From contig JAEOUG010000100.1 in the NCBI GenBank assembly GCA_016839445.1, positions 1 to 62,415 on the forward strand: a stretch of DNA of 62,415 nt, written 5' to 3'. This document shows positions 17,018-26,345 of this stretch, piece after piece. The stretch's first letter is position 1; every line of letters begins with the position of its first letter. The position numbers were made by a program, and so were the translations under genes. Source of the stretch: Candidatus Thorarchaeota archaeon. Lineage in GTDB: Archaea; Asgardarchaeota; Thorarchaeia; Thorarchaeales; Thorarchaeaceae. The notes beneath the pieces were generated by a model. The model was given only the letters and a program-made list of their open reading frames with translations. It was not told the origin of the DNA and searched no databases.

Positions 17018-17266
17018 CAGCAGATGCACAGGTGAGATGAGACTCCGTTGTGCCAACATTCACTTTGCCAGACTGCTCAAGTGCGAAAGCACAGGCAGAG
17101 TGATTAACATGCTCGCGGTGGCGGCAGCCCAAGAGAACTCGCCACTCTATGAAGAATGCATTCTCCTGCCACTTCAGAAGGTATCAGGAAGGCCTGGGTC
17201 CATCGACATAGGACCTCTCTCTGGGGCAAACACCCTAATAGCTGAGTAGCTGTCTGTCCTGCTCTG

Positions 17267-17596
17267 ATGACAGAGCGGGAACTGGCGTCCGTGATACTGG
17301 ACCACATCCATGAGGTGACAGGTTGGGGCAACCCACTGCGGCCATACTGTGAAGACGAGTTCCTGAAGCTTGTTGAAGTGGTCGAGCATCCAGATGGCTT
17401 GAGAGAGGTTTTGGTGCGATACACCTTCAACGAGGATGGATTCTCGCAGTATGACAAGAGCCACCAGTTGGAGGGCAGGTTCATGATTTCCCCCAATCTT
17501 GAGATTGTGAGTGCCAAACTTGAGGAGACCTACACGGGGCCCGCTACAACGAATGATCCCTACAGGCAGGCAACGGACCCGGGGACCGATGCATAA
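17267..17596 (+). CDS. Uncharacterised small protein
   Basis: Intact 109-aa ORF with plausible composition. Confidence 0.5.
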   Translation: MTERELASVILDHIHEVTGWGNPLRPYCEDEFLKLVEVVEHPDGLREVLVRYTFNEDGFSQYDKSHQLEGRFMISPNLEIVSAKLEETYTGPATTNDPYRQATDPGTDA

Positions 17597-17610
17597 GCGA
17601 CAAGGTGCTA

Positions 17611-18417
17611 CTACTTGCGCGCCTTCAGGAGAAAGTACCTGCCGGGGAGGTCAAACTCGTCAAGGACCTTGATTCCAAAGGGCTTGAGCCGTTGTTCTAT
17701 CGGATTGAGATTCTGCAAGTGCTCTATGGTGAAGCCCGCCTCGAGGAACTTGCTGGCTATCTCTTCCGCAGTGAATGGTGTGTGAGTCTCATTCATCTCT
17801 TCTTCCTCGAGGTCGGTACCGAATGACCAGATCTTGGTCACGAAGTCATAGAGGTCTCTGAGTGACATCTCCAGATCTCCACCTGGCATGTCGGTATACT
17901 GAATTCTCCTCGGCTGAAAGCGGTCCCTGAAGTAGGTGAGCTTCTCCAGTGACTTCTCCGACATCTTAACGCGCGCGAGGCCTTCTCCTGGATTCTGATG
18001 GTCCATTGCGACGAACACACCTCCCTCGCGTAGAAGCGAATGTGCGACATCCAGGGTCTGCTTCAGCTGACTGCTGCCCATGAAATGGAAGACCTCGTGA
18101 AGTGCCTGCACGGCAACTATGGCATCAATTGAGTTCGTCTGGATTGGAATCTCCGGCATCCGGCCCTGAAGCGTTTCCACATTACTGCCAGGGTTTCGTG
18201 TTCGCATCTCTCCGAGAAGGAACTGAGACATGTCGAGGCCGACGATATTCGCCTGCGGTGCTCGAGACCTGAGAAGCGGTGCCAGCATCCCCACTCCACA
18301 GCCGAGATCGAGTATTGTGGATGACCTACGGTCCACCTGGTTGGCCACGTGCTTCATGTACTTCACGCGCCCCCTGTGTGAAAGCACCTTCGCCATCTGT
18401 ATCCTGTCTGCGGACAT
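17611..18417 (-). CDS. SAM-dependent methyltransferase
   Basis: ILDLGCGVGMLAPLL motif I; GLDMSQFLLGEM motif II; DAIVAVQALHEV. Confidence 0.85.
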   Translation of the reverse strand: MSADRIQMAKVLSHRGRVKYMKHVANQVDRRSSTILDLGCGVGMLAPLLRSRAPQANIVGLDMSQFLLGEMRTRNPGSNVETLQGRMPEIPIQTNSIDAIVAVQALHEVFHFMGSSQLKQTLDVAHSLLREGGVFVAMDHQNPGEGLARVKMSEKSLEKLTYFRDRFQPRRIQYTDMPGGDLEMSLRDLYDFVTKIWSFGTDLEEEEMNETHTPFTAEEIASKFLEAGFTIEHLQNLNPIEQRLKPFGIKVLDEFDLPGRYFLLKARK

Positions 18418-18555
18418 CGTTAGGGGCTAGTCTAGCATTCGCTATTAATCTTGGTCACCCTAGCAAGGAGTCCACCATGTTTCGCCCCGACTGGAATCGA
18501 ATGTCCCGCGAAATGGAAAGGTTTCTCTCCTACCTTCTGTGCACTGTCCGATTGG

Positions 18556-18921
18556 TCATTTGTCGAGCATCGTGGCAACGACGTCAATCACAACACCGTA
18601 CGCAAATCCAGCAAACAGACTCATGAGATCCTGATATGCATCTGAAAGGTAGATTGCACTTGATATCAGGATGCCGAGGATGAGTCCCCTGAGCGCAGCA
18701 TTGACCAGGCTCCTCGGGTTGTTTCTCTGAACTATGAGTATGCCACCTGCTAGACCGATGACTAGACCCATCGTGACACGGTTGTACCACATGCCCATCA
18801 GATAGAACAGGTTCTCGAAGTATGCTCCGGCAAAGAGCCTGCTACCCACGCCAATGATGCAGAGCACACCCAGCATTGCGCCAAGAACGATACTAATCCC
18901 GAGTCTTCTGTAAACAGTCAT
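18556..18921 (-). CDS. Small membrane protein
   Basis: MTVYRRLGISIVLGAMLGVLC...; four hydrophobic segments; internal ATG at 18921 preferred over 19047. Confidence 0.6.
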   Translation of the reverse strand: MTVYRRLGISIVLGAMLGVLCIIGVGSRLFAGAYFENLFYLMGMWYNRVTMGLVIGLAGGILIVQRNNPRSLVNAALRGLILGILISSAIYLSDAYQDLMSLFAGFAYGVVIDVVATMLDK

Positions 18922-19028
18922 AGTCTTCACAAACGTTGGATGTACCGAAGTGCCTGATATATCCCATTGTACGTTGTTCGGTATCTCTATGTGGACGTTT
19001 GCGCAGAAACGAATGAGGAGAGCTGCAG

Positions 19029-20465
19029 ATGAGCAAGAACACCGCACTTGACTGGATCTCGAAGAACGAGGAGCAGATAATTGACGTCAGTCAGAAGGTC
19101 TGGGAGTGGGCCGAACTCGGGCTTGTGGAATACAAGTCATCGGAGTTGATTGCCAAGACCCTGGAGGAATACGGCTTCTCAGTAGAGAGAGGGGTGGCAG
19201 GAATGCCAACGGCCTTTATCGCAACGTATGGTGACTCTGGCCCGGTCATCGGAGTAATGGGCGAGTATGACGCGCTTCCAGGAATCTCGCAGAAGGCGAC
19301 AACTGAGAAGGAGCCTCTAGTGGATGGAGCCCCCGGGCACGGCTGTGGACACAACATTCACGGGGCCTCAGGTATGGCGGGGGCCATAGCAGCACGCATG
19401 GCTCTAGAGAAGCATGGGCTTCCTGGGACTATCAAGTTCTTCGGCTGCCCGGCAGAGGAGAACTACAGTGGCAAGGTGTTCATGGTTCGAGATGGGTACT
19501 TCGAAGGTGTCGATGTTGCCCTGAGTCACCACCCGTATTGGATGAACTCAGCCGGGCTAACCAGTTCTCTCGCTGTCAACTCCGTGAAGTTCCACTTCCA
19601 TGGAGTTTCCTCCCACGCAGCAGCATCTCCGGACAGAGGGAGGAGTGCACTTGATGCTGTCGAGCTAATGAACACCGGTGTGAACTTCATGAGGGAACAC
19701 ATCGTGCAAGAGGCTCGGATTCACTACGTGGTCGAGAGGGGCGGTGAGCAGCCGAACGTAGTGCCTCCTTATGCAAGAAGCTGGTACTACATACGAGCTC
19801 CTGAACGCAGTCAGGTTGACCAGATCTATGAGTGGGTCCTTAAGATTGCAGACGGGGCAGATCTCATGGCGAGGACTACTCACGAGATTGAGTTCCTTGA
19901 GGGGGCCTACAACCTGCTTCCCAACAAACGTCTCAGCGAGCTGGTGACGGCCAACATGCGAGAGATAGGCGCACCAGAGTACGATAAGAAGGAGATGGAC
20001 TTCGCAAAGAAGATTGCAGGCACAATCACAGCAGATGACAAGGCAGCAGGTCTCAGGCAGACCAAGCGGCCTCAATGGGAAAAGCTGATGGATACTATCA
20101 TGGACAGATCCGTCCCAGATGCTTGGGACGACGGAGAGGTGATGCCCGGCTCCACTGATGTTGCCGATGTCAGTTGGGTCACACCGACAATGGAGTTCAA
20201 CACAGCAACCTGCGCCCTGGGAATCCCGTTCCATTCCTGGCAGATGGTGGCCATGAGCGGCATGAGCATAGGACACAAGTCGCTCATCTTCGCGGCTAAG
20301 GCGCTCGCAGCTTCGGCACTGGACCTCCTGACCAAGCCGGAGCTACTCAAGTCAGTGAAAGACGAATTCGTTGAACGTAAGGCTGGCAGAGAGTACAAGT
20401 GTGCAGTTCCAAAGGACATCAAGCCTCCTCTTGAGGTGGCAAGGGAGGCTGCAGGGCTCACATAG
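19029..20465 (+). CDS. M20-family amidohydrolase/peptidase (AbgB-like)
   Basis: GEYDALPGISQKA ... GHGCGHNIHGASGMAGA ... GCPAEENYSGKVFMV; C-terminal ADVSWVTPT. Confidence 0.88.
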   Translation: MSKNTALDWISKNEEQIIDVSQKVWEWAELGLVEYKSSELIAKTLEEYGFSVERGVAGMPTAFIATYGDSGPVIGVMGEYDALPGISQKATTEKEPLVDGAPGHGCGHNIHGASGMAGAIAARMALEKHGLPGTIKFFGCPAEENYSGKVFMVRDGYFEGVDVALSHHPYWMNSAGLTSSLAVNSVKFHFHGVSSHAAASPDRGRSALDAVELMNTGVNFMREHIVQEARIHYVVERGGEQPNVVPPYARSWYYIRAPERSQVDQIYEWVLKIADGADLMARTTHEIEFLEGAYNLLPNKRLSELVTANMREIGAPEYDKKEMDFAKKIAGTITADDKAAGLRQTKRPQWEKLMDTIMDRSVPDAWDDGEVMPGSTDVADVSWVTPTMEFNTATCALGIPFHSWQMVAMSGMSIGHKSLIFAAKALAASALDLLTKPELLKSVKDEFVERKAGREYKCAVPKDIKPPLEVAREAAGLT

Positions 20466-20808
20466 ATTCATCGAGTCTCATCATTTCTGCAGAGGACAGC
20501 TTCAGGACCTTACCACAGTTCTGGCACCGGACGGTCATGTTCTTGGAGATCTTCCTTCTACCATAGCTGTAGGTCGCATCACACTTCGGGCATTTGATTC
20601 GAATGCCTTCTGCCACGTCTTCTGTATCTCCCATGAGCTCAGTGTGCCCACATACCCTGCAGAAGACCGCAGAGAGTTGCACAGAATGAGGCGAGTCTGT
20701 TGATATGAATGTCAGTCGTTCGTGTCCCCCATATCTCATGTCGTAGATGACTCCTCTGAGCGTACTATCACTACCGCATCTCATGCATCTGTACCTTATC
20801 TCGGACAT
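20458..20808 (-). CDS. Multi zinc-ribbon protein
   Basis: Three Cys-pair motifs CMRCGS, CRVCGH...CPKCDA, CQNCGK; start at the internal ATG 20808. Confidence 0.7.
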   Translation of the reverse strand: MSEIRYRCMRCGSDSTLRGVIYDMRYGGHERLTFISTDSPHSVQLSAVFCRVCGHTELMGDTEDVAEGIRIKCPKCDATYSYGRRKISKNMTVRCQNCGKVLKLSSAEMMRLDESM

Positions 20809-20914
20809 CCTCTCGCCCGTGGTCACTGAGTGAACGAGAGCAATTAACTTCTTCCCACTCTGGTGTATCAAGGGTTAAATCCTGTCACGAGAAGACGGGC
20901 GCAACTGTACTAGG

Positions 20915-21157
20915 ATGGGAGTATCGATGACACAATCACGAAGACGAAGTCTAACTGGTCCCCTCGCGGTCGCCATCGGCGGATGTACTGCTGGATTCCC
21001 TGTGTTTGGTTTCTTCTACCTGCTCTATAACGATAGGTTCGCAGGCTCAGACGCAACCTTCCAGGCATTCTTGCTGTTTGCCATGTTCATGCTCTTTGCC
21101 GGCCTCTTTGTGGCCTCAGTTGGAGTGCAGATGATTCTAGAAGACAGCCAGAAGTAG
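20915..21157 (+). CDS. Small two-TM membrane protein
   Basis: 80-aa ORF with two hydrophobic segments. Confidence 0.5.
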   Translation: MGVSMTQSRRRSLTGPLAVAIGGCTAGFPVFGFFYLLYNDRFAGSDATFQAFLLFAMFMLFAGLFVASVGVQMILEDSQK

Positions 21158-21244
21158 TTTTGACTCATGCATCCGGATCTCTAGTTACCTCTGCAGCTAG
21201 AGACACTCAGGGTTTTTCTCTAGCCGTGTTTCTCATCAATCAGG

Positions 21245-22012
21245 ATGCCAGCAAGAGAGGGAAGCGACAGGGCTCGTACAATTGACTATGACAGCGTCGC
21301 GGCGGCGTACGACTGCCTTCGAGCTGGAGATCCAGAGATGGTTGAGCATATTCTGCGTCGCGTCGAACTGAGAAGCGAATCTCTTGTGCTAGATGTCGGA
21401 TGCGGGACTACAAACAACACTCTACTCCTCGCTTCCGCCACACGGAGTCTTGTTGTTGGTCTCGATCTCTCGCTTGGAATGCTTAGAACCGCCATCCTGA
21501 AGACGAGATCCGTCCCAGTCCTGCAGGCGACCGCCGAGCTCATGCCTTTCACAAGCCACAGCTTTGATCTTGTCTATATGACCGAAGTCCTCCATCATCT
21601 CTCTGATTACGCTTCAGCTCTCACCGAGGCTCATCGGATCCTGAAGAACAGGGCGTCCTTGTGCATTGTCACCCAATCCCATGATCAGATAGCTGAGCGG
21701 ATGACCTCTCGGTTCTTCCCCTCAACTGTGCGAATCGACCAGAGCCGCTACCCGAGAATCAGTGAGATCGAAGGAGTGCTATCCACCATCGGGTTTACCC
21801 AAGTGAGGACAACAGAGCAACACTTCTCCACAGCAATTCTGGGCCAAGAGTACCTTCGAACTGTGGAACAGAAGGGTTACTCTATGCTTCACAAAGTCTC
21901 AGAAGATGAGTATTCCAGTGGACTTCATGAACTGAAGGCCGCACTAGATGAAGGCGAGGCGCTTCAATACGCGGCGGGATACACGTTTGTTGTGGCTAAG
22001 AGAGAAGTCTAG
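21245..22012 (+). CDS. SAM-dependent methyltransferase
   Basis: LVLDVGCGTTNNTLLLA, VGLDLSLGMLRTA, FDLVYMTEVLHHL. Confidence 0.88.
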   Translation: MPAREGSDRARTIDYDSVAAAYDCLRAGDPEMVEHILRRVELRSESLVLDVGCGTTNNTLLLASATRSLVVGLDLSLGMLRTAILKTRSVPVLQATAELMPFTSHSFDLVYMTEVLHHLSDYASALTEAHRILKNRASLCIVTQSHDQIAERMTSRFFPSTVRIDQSRYPRISEIEGVLSTIGFTQVRTTEQHFSTAILGQEYLRTVEQKGYSMLHKVSEDEYSSGLHELKAALDEGEALQYAAGYTFVVAKREV

Positions 22013-22365
22013 TCCACTATCAGTCTGAGCGTGCACGTGCTCTCAACCTCAAACCTGAACAGAATCCTCACAGTGAGATAGGTAGTACCCCTCGCCTGTG
22101 TTCTGAAGTACCACCGTCCACGCTCCGCATCCCCACCTGTCCATCCCGGCTTCATGCGCTCGGGATGCAGATACTCGGTCTCTGTTCGAAGGTGCGTGAC
22201 CACCTCTTCGTCGTCAATCTCGAATTCAGCGTCTTCGCCAACTGAGCCATGACGATGGAACTGAACATAGAACTCCTCTCCAACAGTGAGGTGCTCCTCC
22301 TGGCTGTCCCCTCTGCATTCGAGGCGCCTGAGAGTGTCTTCCGGGGGCTTCACAGTACGCTTCAC
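22009..22365 (-). CDS. Uncharacterised soluble protein translationally coupled to the upstream secreted protein
   Basis: GTG start at 22365 overlaps the TGA stop of the upstream gene (GTGA); protein VKRTVKPPEDTLRRLECRGDSQEEHLTVGEEFYVQFHRHG...GTTYLTVRILFRFEVESTCTLRLIVD. Confidence 0.6.
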   Translation of the reverse strand: MKRTVKPPEDTLRRLECRGDSQEEHLTVGEEFYVQFHRHGSVGEDAEFEIDDEEVVTHLRTETEYLHPERMKPGWTGGDAERGRWYFRTQARGTTYLTVRILFRFEVESTCTLRLIVD

Positions 22366-23117
22366 TCTCCAAGCCTCTGGGCCAGGGACTTCCTGCCCCT
22401 GAAGAATCGGAAGCTGAGGACTGCCACAATGACGCCGACCACTCCGATCAGCGCGATGATGAGGATGGTTGTAATCTGGATTCCTCCACCGATGATGGTC
22501 GGCATCCCTGGATACCAATGTACGAATATCACATCGATGAGGTCTGAGCCGAGAGTAGTGTAGTGGTACCTGAGATAACTGAGCGTGCCATTCGTCTTCT
22601 CATATCTGATCTCAATGTAGGCATTCACCACCGCGCCGCCTGGGGCCTGATAGGAGCCTCTTCCAATTGTGCCCCACTCGGTGGTGGTGTCAACAAGGGT
22701 GAGACCCTCCGTACCCGTGATGTTGCCTAGCTCCGTCAAGAAGTCCCAGTCTCCAATTGGTATGAGGAGGTTCGTGAGCTGTGACCCTATCTGGGCTGAG
22801 TCGTTCTCTCGAAGGAGCCTAGATCTCCCAACCGGCATCTCGTAAGTCGAGTTGATCACGGATGCGATGGTATCGAGTTGAGTGACCTCTAGTATGGCCT
22901 TCTGCCCGGGTTCGATATACTGGAGCCATGGCAGTTCCATTTCCATTGCTGCGCGCTGATAGGGGTCTGCGAAATACGCGCGTTGGAGCGCGTAGGTGAA
23001 TTGCTCTCCCACCTCGACACCCCATTCAAGGGTGTTGTTCGATTGGGCCGAGACCGGCAAGGTCGTACACCATAGCAATGTGAGCAATGTGAAGGCAAAG
23101 AGTGTCCTGCTTCTCAT
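22362..23117 (-). CDS. Secreted protein with C-terminal TM anchor
   Basis: Signal peptide MRSRTLFAFTLLTLLWCTTLPVSAQ; C-terminal TM helix followed by RFFRGRK. Confidence 0.75.
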   Translation of the reverse strand: MRSRTLFAFTLLTLLWCTTLPVSAQSNNTLEWGVEVGEQFTYALQRAYFADPYQRAAMEMELPWLQYIEPGQKAILEVTQLDTIASVINSTYEMPVGRSRLLRENDSAQIGSQLTNLLIPIGDWDFLTELGNITGTEGLTLVDTTTEWGTIGRGSYQAPGGAVVNAYIEIRYEKTNGTLSYLRYHYTTLGSDLIDVIFVHWYPGMPTIIGGGIQITTILIIALIGVVGVIVAVLSFRFFRGRKSLAQRLGE

Positions 23118-23186
23118 CCAGATTCACCCACGGCGAAGGTTGGAGGGTCTTCCATAGGGAGTCTTCTAATGAAGATATCCTTTCCA

Positions 23187-23930
23187 TCAACCGGTCTCAA
23201 CAAGATCAAGCAATCCGTCAATGTGATTCATGACTACGGTCTCACCGGGAGCCTTCTCCTCCTCCTCAGGGTCGCACCATGTGAGCAGAACTGGAAGCAT
23301 CCCCGCCCTCTGAGCGGCCACAACATCATACTTGACGATGTTTCCTACATATGCACATCGCGCTGGGTTCTCTCTCAGAGCATCTGAGACCCTAAACAGC
23401 ATGTAGGGCGATGGCTTGCAGTACCCTGGGACTCTCGAGTACTCAACGGCCCCAACTCGTTCAAGGAGGCCGTCATCAGCTAGGATTGGACGAGGGTCAT
23501 CAAACCTGTTTGAGGCAAGTCCCAGCTTGATATTGCTCTCTAGGAGTCTGTCAAACGTTTCAACTACGCCCTCAATCAGCTGGGTCTGGAGATTGCCAAG
23601 GAAGTCATCCCATGCGCTCTGGTATATCTGCGAGGCTCCCTCCAAATCCTCGGAGATGCCAAGTTCTCTGAGGAGGATTCTATCGTACTGCAGCCACTGC
23701 TCGGGTTCCGGATACCAATACGGACCTACATCGTTGCTCATCATGTATCCTTCGAGCCACTTGTTGGGCTCCTCCAAGGCCTCAAGTATGGTGGTATCAT
23801 CATAGATTCTGCCTGATGTCTGCTCCAGTTTGCTGAGGAACTCACGGGTCAGTCCGCAGAGGTCCAGAGCAGGCCGGTAGAGCGTTCCACCCATATCAAA
23901 GATCAGACATTTGACATCTCTTTTCGCCAT
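23187..23930 (-). CDS. HAD-superfamily hydrolase
   Basis: CLIFDMGGTLYRP motif I; GLASNRFDD; YVGNIVKYDVVAAQRAGM motif IV. Confidence 0.85.
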   Translation of the reverse strand: MAKRDVKCLIFDMGGTLYRPALDLCGLTREFLSKLEQTSGRIYDDTTILEALEEPNKWLEGYMMSNDVGPYWYPEPEQWLQYDRILLRELGISEDLEGASQIYQSAWDDFLGNLQTQLIEGVVETFDRLLESNIKLGLASNRFDDPRPILADDGLLERVGAVEYSRVPGYCKPSPYMLFRVSDALRENPARCAYVGNIVKYDVVAAQRAGMLPVLLTWCDPEEEEKAPGETVVMNHIDGLLDLVETG

Positions 23931-24022
23931 TGTAGCGATTTCGGATGCCACTGGTGTACTTGTATCCATCGACTGACACAAACTGAACCCTTTTGTGTAG
24001 GGTCATCCGTTGAATATATGCA

Positions 24023-25168
24023 ATGGAGTCCCATGACGAGTCGTTGAAACAGGTGGAGAAGCATCTAGCTGACCATCCGGATGACGCCTCTGCATGGAAC
24101 GCCAAGGCCGTTCTTCAGGCAGAGCAGGAGAAGTTTGGACCCGCATTGAGAAGTCTTGACAGGGCGATTGGCATCGATCCAGAGTTTGCCGCTGCTCATT
24201 CGAACCGAGGTCGTGTTCTTCTCGCACTTGGTCCGGAGAAGGCCGGGGAGGCTATTCTGTCAATCGAGAAGGCCATTGAGCTCAATCCAACAGACCTGAC
24301 ACTTGTGCGGGACAGGGCCGCCTGCCTTAGACATCTGGGCAGGCCTGAGGAAGAGCTGGCATGCTACAAGAAGATCTCAGAAGAGATGCCCAACGAATGG
24401 GGTGTCTGGTTCCGAATGGGTGATATCGAGCTTGAGTTGGGCCGTTTCAGATCTGCTATTCAGTGGTACGACAGGGCCCTCGAGCTTGAGAAGAATCTCG
24501 CTGCGGCCTACATTCACCGCGCGATCGCACTTGCCATGCTCGACCGTTTCAAAGAGGCTGTCAAGTCTGGAACGACCGCAACAAAGCTGGAGCCAAAGAG
24601 TGTCCAAGCGTGGTTGATACTTGGAGATGTGAACATACGAGCCAAGAGATTCAAGTCAGCAATGAAGGCTCTGGAGAGGGCTTCTGAGCTTGACCCGACC
24701 GACTCCTCCATTGACAACACCATGGGAATGGTCTGCTACAACGAGGGACGACTGGAGGATGCAATCAGGTTTCTACGCCGTGCAGTAACAAAAGAGCGAA
24801 ACAATGCGACTGCGCTTCGGAATCTAGGCCTGATCTTGATGGAGCTGGAAGAGTGGCATGATGCCAGCAGAGCCTTTGAGCAGCTGACATCCTTTCTGAA
24901 GGATGACCCTGATGTCTTTGATGCCAAGGCCACTGCGTCGGCCCATCTAGACGACTACTGCTCAGCGCATTCAGATTGGGAGAAGGCCCGGAAGCTCTAC
25001 AAGAACAGCGGTGATGAACGTGAAGCAGAGAGAGTCACACTTCTAGGTCGTGCGGCCAGAATCAACTGCGCACGTCAGAAAAAGGCCGTCAAGGCTGAGA
25101 AAGAAAGAGAAAAGGCAACACGGCGCTTCTCTGACCGGCACGAGTTGCGTCGCAAGAAATCATCCTAG
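24023..25168 (+). CDS. TPR-repeat protein
   Basis: Multiple tandem TPR motifs; Lys/Arg-rich C-terminus. Confidence 0.88.
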   Translation: MESHDESLKQVEKHLADHPDDASAWNAKAVLQAEQEKFGPALRSLDRAIGIDPEFAAAHSNRGRVLLALGPEKAGEAILSIEKAIELNPTDLTLVRDRAACLRHLGRPEEELACYKKISEEMPNEWGVWFRMGDIELELGRFRSAIQWYDRALELEKNLAAAYIHRAIALAMLDRFKEAVKSGTTATKLEPKSVQAWLILGDVNIRAKRFKSAMKALERASELDPTDSSIDNTMGMVCYNEGRLEDAIRFLRRAVTKERNNATALRNLGLILMELEEWHDASRAFEQLTSFLKDDPDVFDAKATASAHLDDYCSAHSDWEKARKLYKNSGDEREAERVTLLGRAARINCARQKKAVKAEKEREKATRRFSDRHELRRKKSS

Positions 25169-25178
25169 CAAGAGCACA

Positions 25179-25484
25179 TCATTCCATGAACCTATAGGCC
25201 TCTGCTGCACCCTCGAAGTCACCCATTCTCTCAAGAAGACCTGCAAGTTTTCCCCAGCATTCAGTGTACGTTGGATTGAGTTGGAGCGCAGTCCTGTATG
25301 CCCTTACTGCAGCTGTCTGATTTCCTGTCCTGTCCAAGAGACTGCCGTAATAGCACCATCCCTCCACATCATCCGGACGCGCAGCAAGAAGGTGCCCGAT
25401 GATGCTGACCAACATCGTCGGCATAGCAATCGCTGAGCCAGCAAGGAAGACAATGAAGACTGCAGCAAGGATCAATGGAAGCAA
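25179..25484 (-). CDS. Small TPR-containing protein with N-terminal TM segment
   Basis: MLPLILAAVFIVFLAGSAIAM then TPR units WCYYGSLLDRTGNQTAAVRAYRTALQLNPTYTECWGKLA. Confidence 0.65.
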   Translation of the reverse strand: MLPLILAAVFIVFLAGSAIAMPTMLVSIIGHLLAARPDDVEGWCYYGSLLDRTGNQTAAVRAYRTALQLNPTYTECWGKLAGLLERMGDFEGAAEAYRFME

Positions 25485-25492
25485 TGGTCAGA

Positions 25493-26302
25493 CTATCCTT
25501 CTGGACTGTCAAAGACAAGAGACCTCAAGAGTATGTCGATGCCAAACCTGTTCTCGGTCATTTCCATATACCAGGGACCCTCCAACTCAAGTCTCTCCTG
25601 AATCTCGCTAATGGACATCCCCGCCTCGTGAAGAGATATCGCCTTCTCCTGCAAGTCCTTCAGATAGTCGATTCGCGTCATCGTGTGGGATTCGACATCA
25701 GTGATGGGCCCACGGTGACCATCAAAGAGCACATCGACATCCATCTCCAAGATTCTCTCCATTGTCGCAATCATCTGAGGCATGTTCTCCTCTGGCATGC
25801 CAATCTTCTTCTTGGATGGTAGAGGCACAGCGTCGGCCGAGAACAGCCATCTCTTGTCCGGTTCAAAGAAGCCCACCATGCTTGGCCAGTGGCCCGGCAA
25901 CCCTACGGTCTCTAACCGAAGGCCTGCCACATCGATTGCTTCTGGCATGGAATGCACCTCCGCAACAGGTCCCGGCTGCCCCCAGACCGTCCGGAAGAGC
26001 TCGCCATACTGCGGAGGGTTTCTAATGATATCATGATCCTGTTCGACTGCATAGACCTTGGCGGTCTTCTCAAGCACATAGCAGCAACCGTAGTGGTCCT
26101 CGTGGGCATGCGATACCAGGACCCTTGCTATCGGGTGCCCGGCTGCAAAGGTGACCATGTCGCTGGCGGCATTGGCACAGCCTGCATCGATTAGAGTATC
26201 TCCCACGAGATAGGAGTAGACCCAGAAGAATGCCTCTCCTCCCTGCTCTGATGAGGTCTTCACGCATGTGACAACATCATCAAAGGGCACCACTTCAATC
26301 AT
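25493..26302 (-). CDS. MBL-fold metallo-hydrolase
   Basis: VLVSHAHEDHYGCCYVL (HxHxDH); GLPGHWPSMVGFFEPDKRWLFSADAV. Confidence 0.9.
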   Translation of the reverse strand: MIEVVPFDDVVTCVKTSSEQGGEAFFWVYSYLVGDTLIDAGCANAASDMVTFAAGHPIARVLVSHAHEDHYGCCYVLEKTAKVYAVEQDHDIIRNPPQYGELFRTVWGQPGPVAEVHSMPEAIDVAGLRLETVGLPGHWPSMVGFFEPDKRWLFSADAVPLPSKKKIGMPEENMPQMIATMERILEMDVDVLFDGHRGPITDVESHTMTRIDYLKDLQEKAISLHEAGMSISEIQERLELEGPWYMEMTENRFGIDILLRSLVFDSPEG

Positions 26303-26345
26303 GATTCCTGCTTGTGCGAGCCGGCGTATTGCTTCTTCGGTTAGG

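Noticed and set aside
17037-17249. 70-aa ORF downstream of uS19
   Set aside because: No recognisable domain; the GGTGAG is too close to the ATG to be a normal ribosome-binding site; kept out of the feature list.
19665-20276. 203-aa minus-strand ORF inside the M20 amidohydrolase gene
   Set aside because: Antisense shadow ORF with His/Cys-rich non-protein-like composition.
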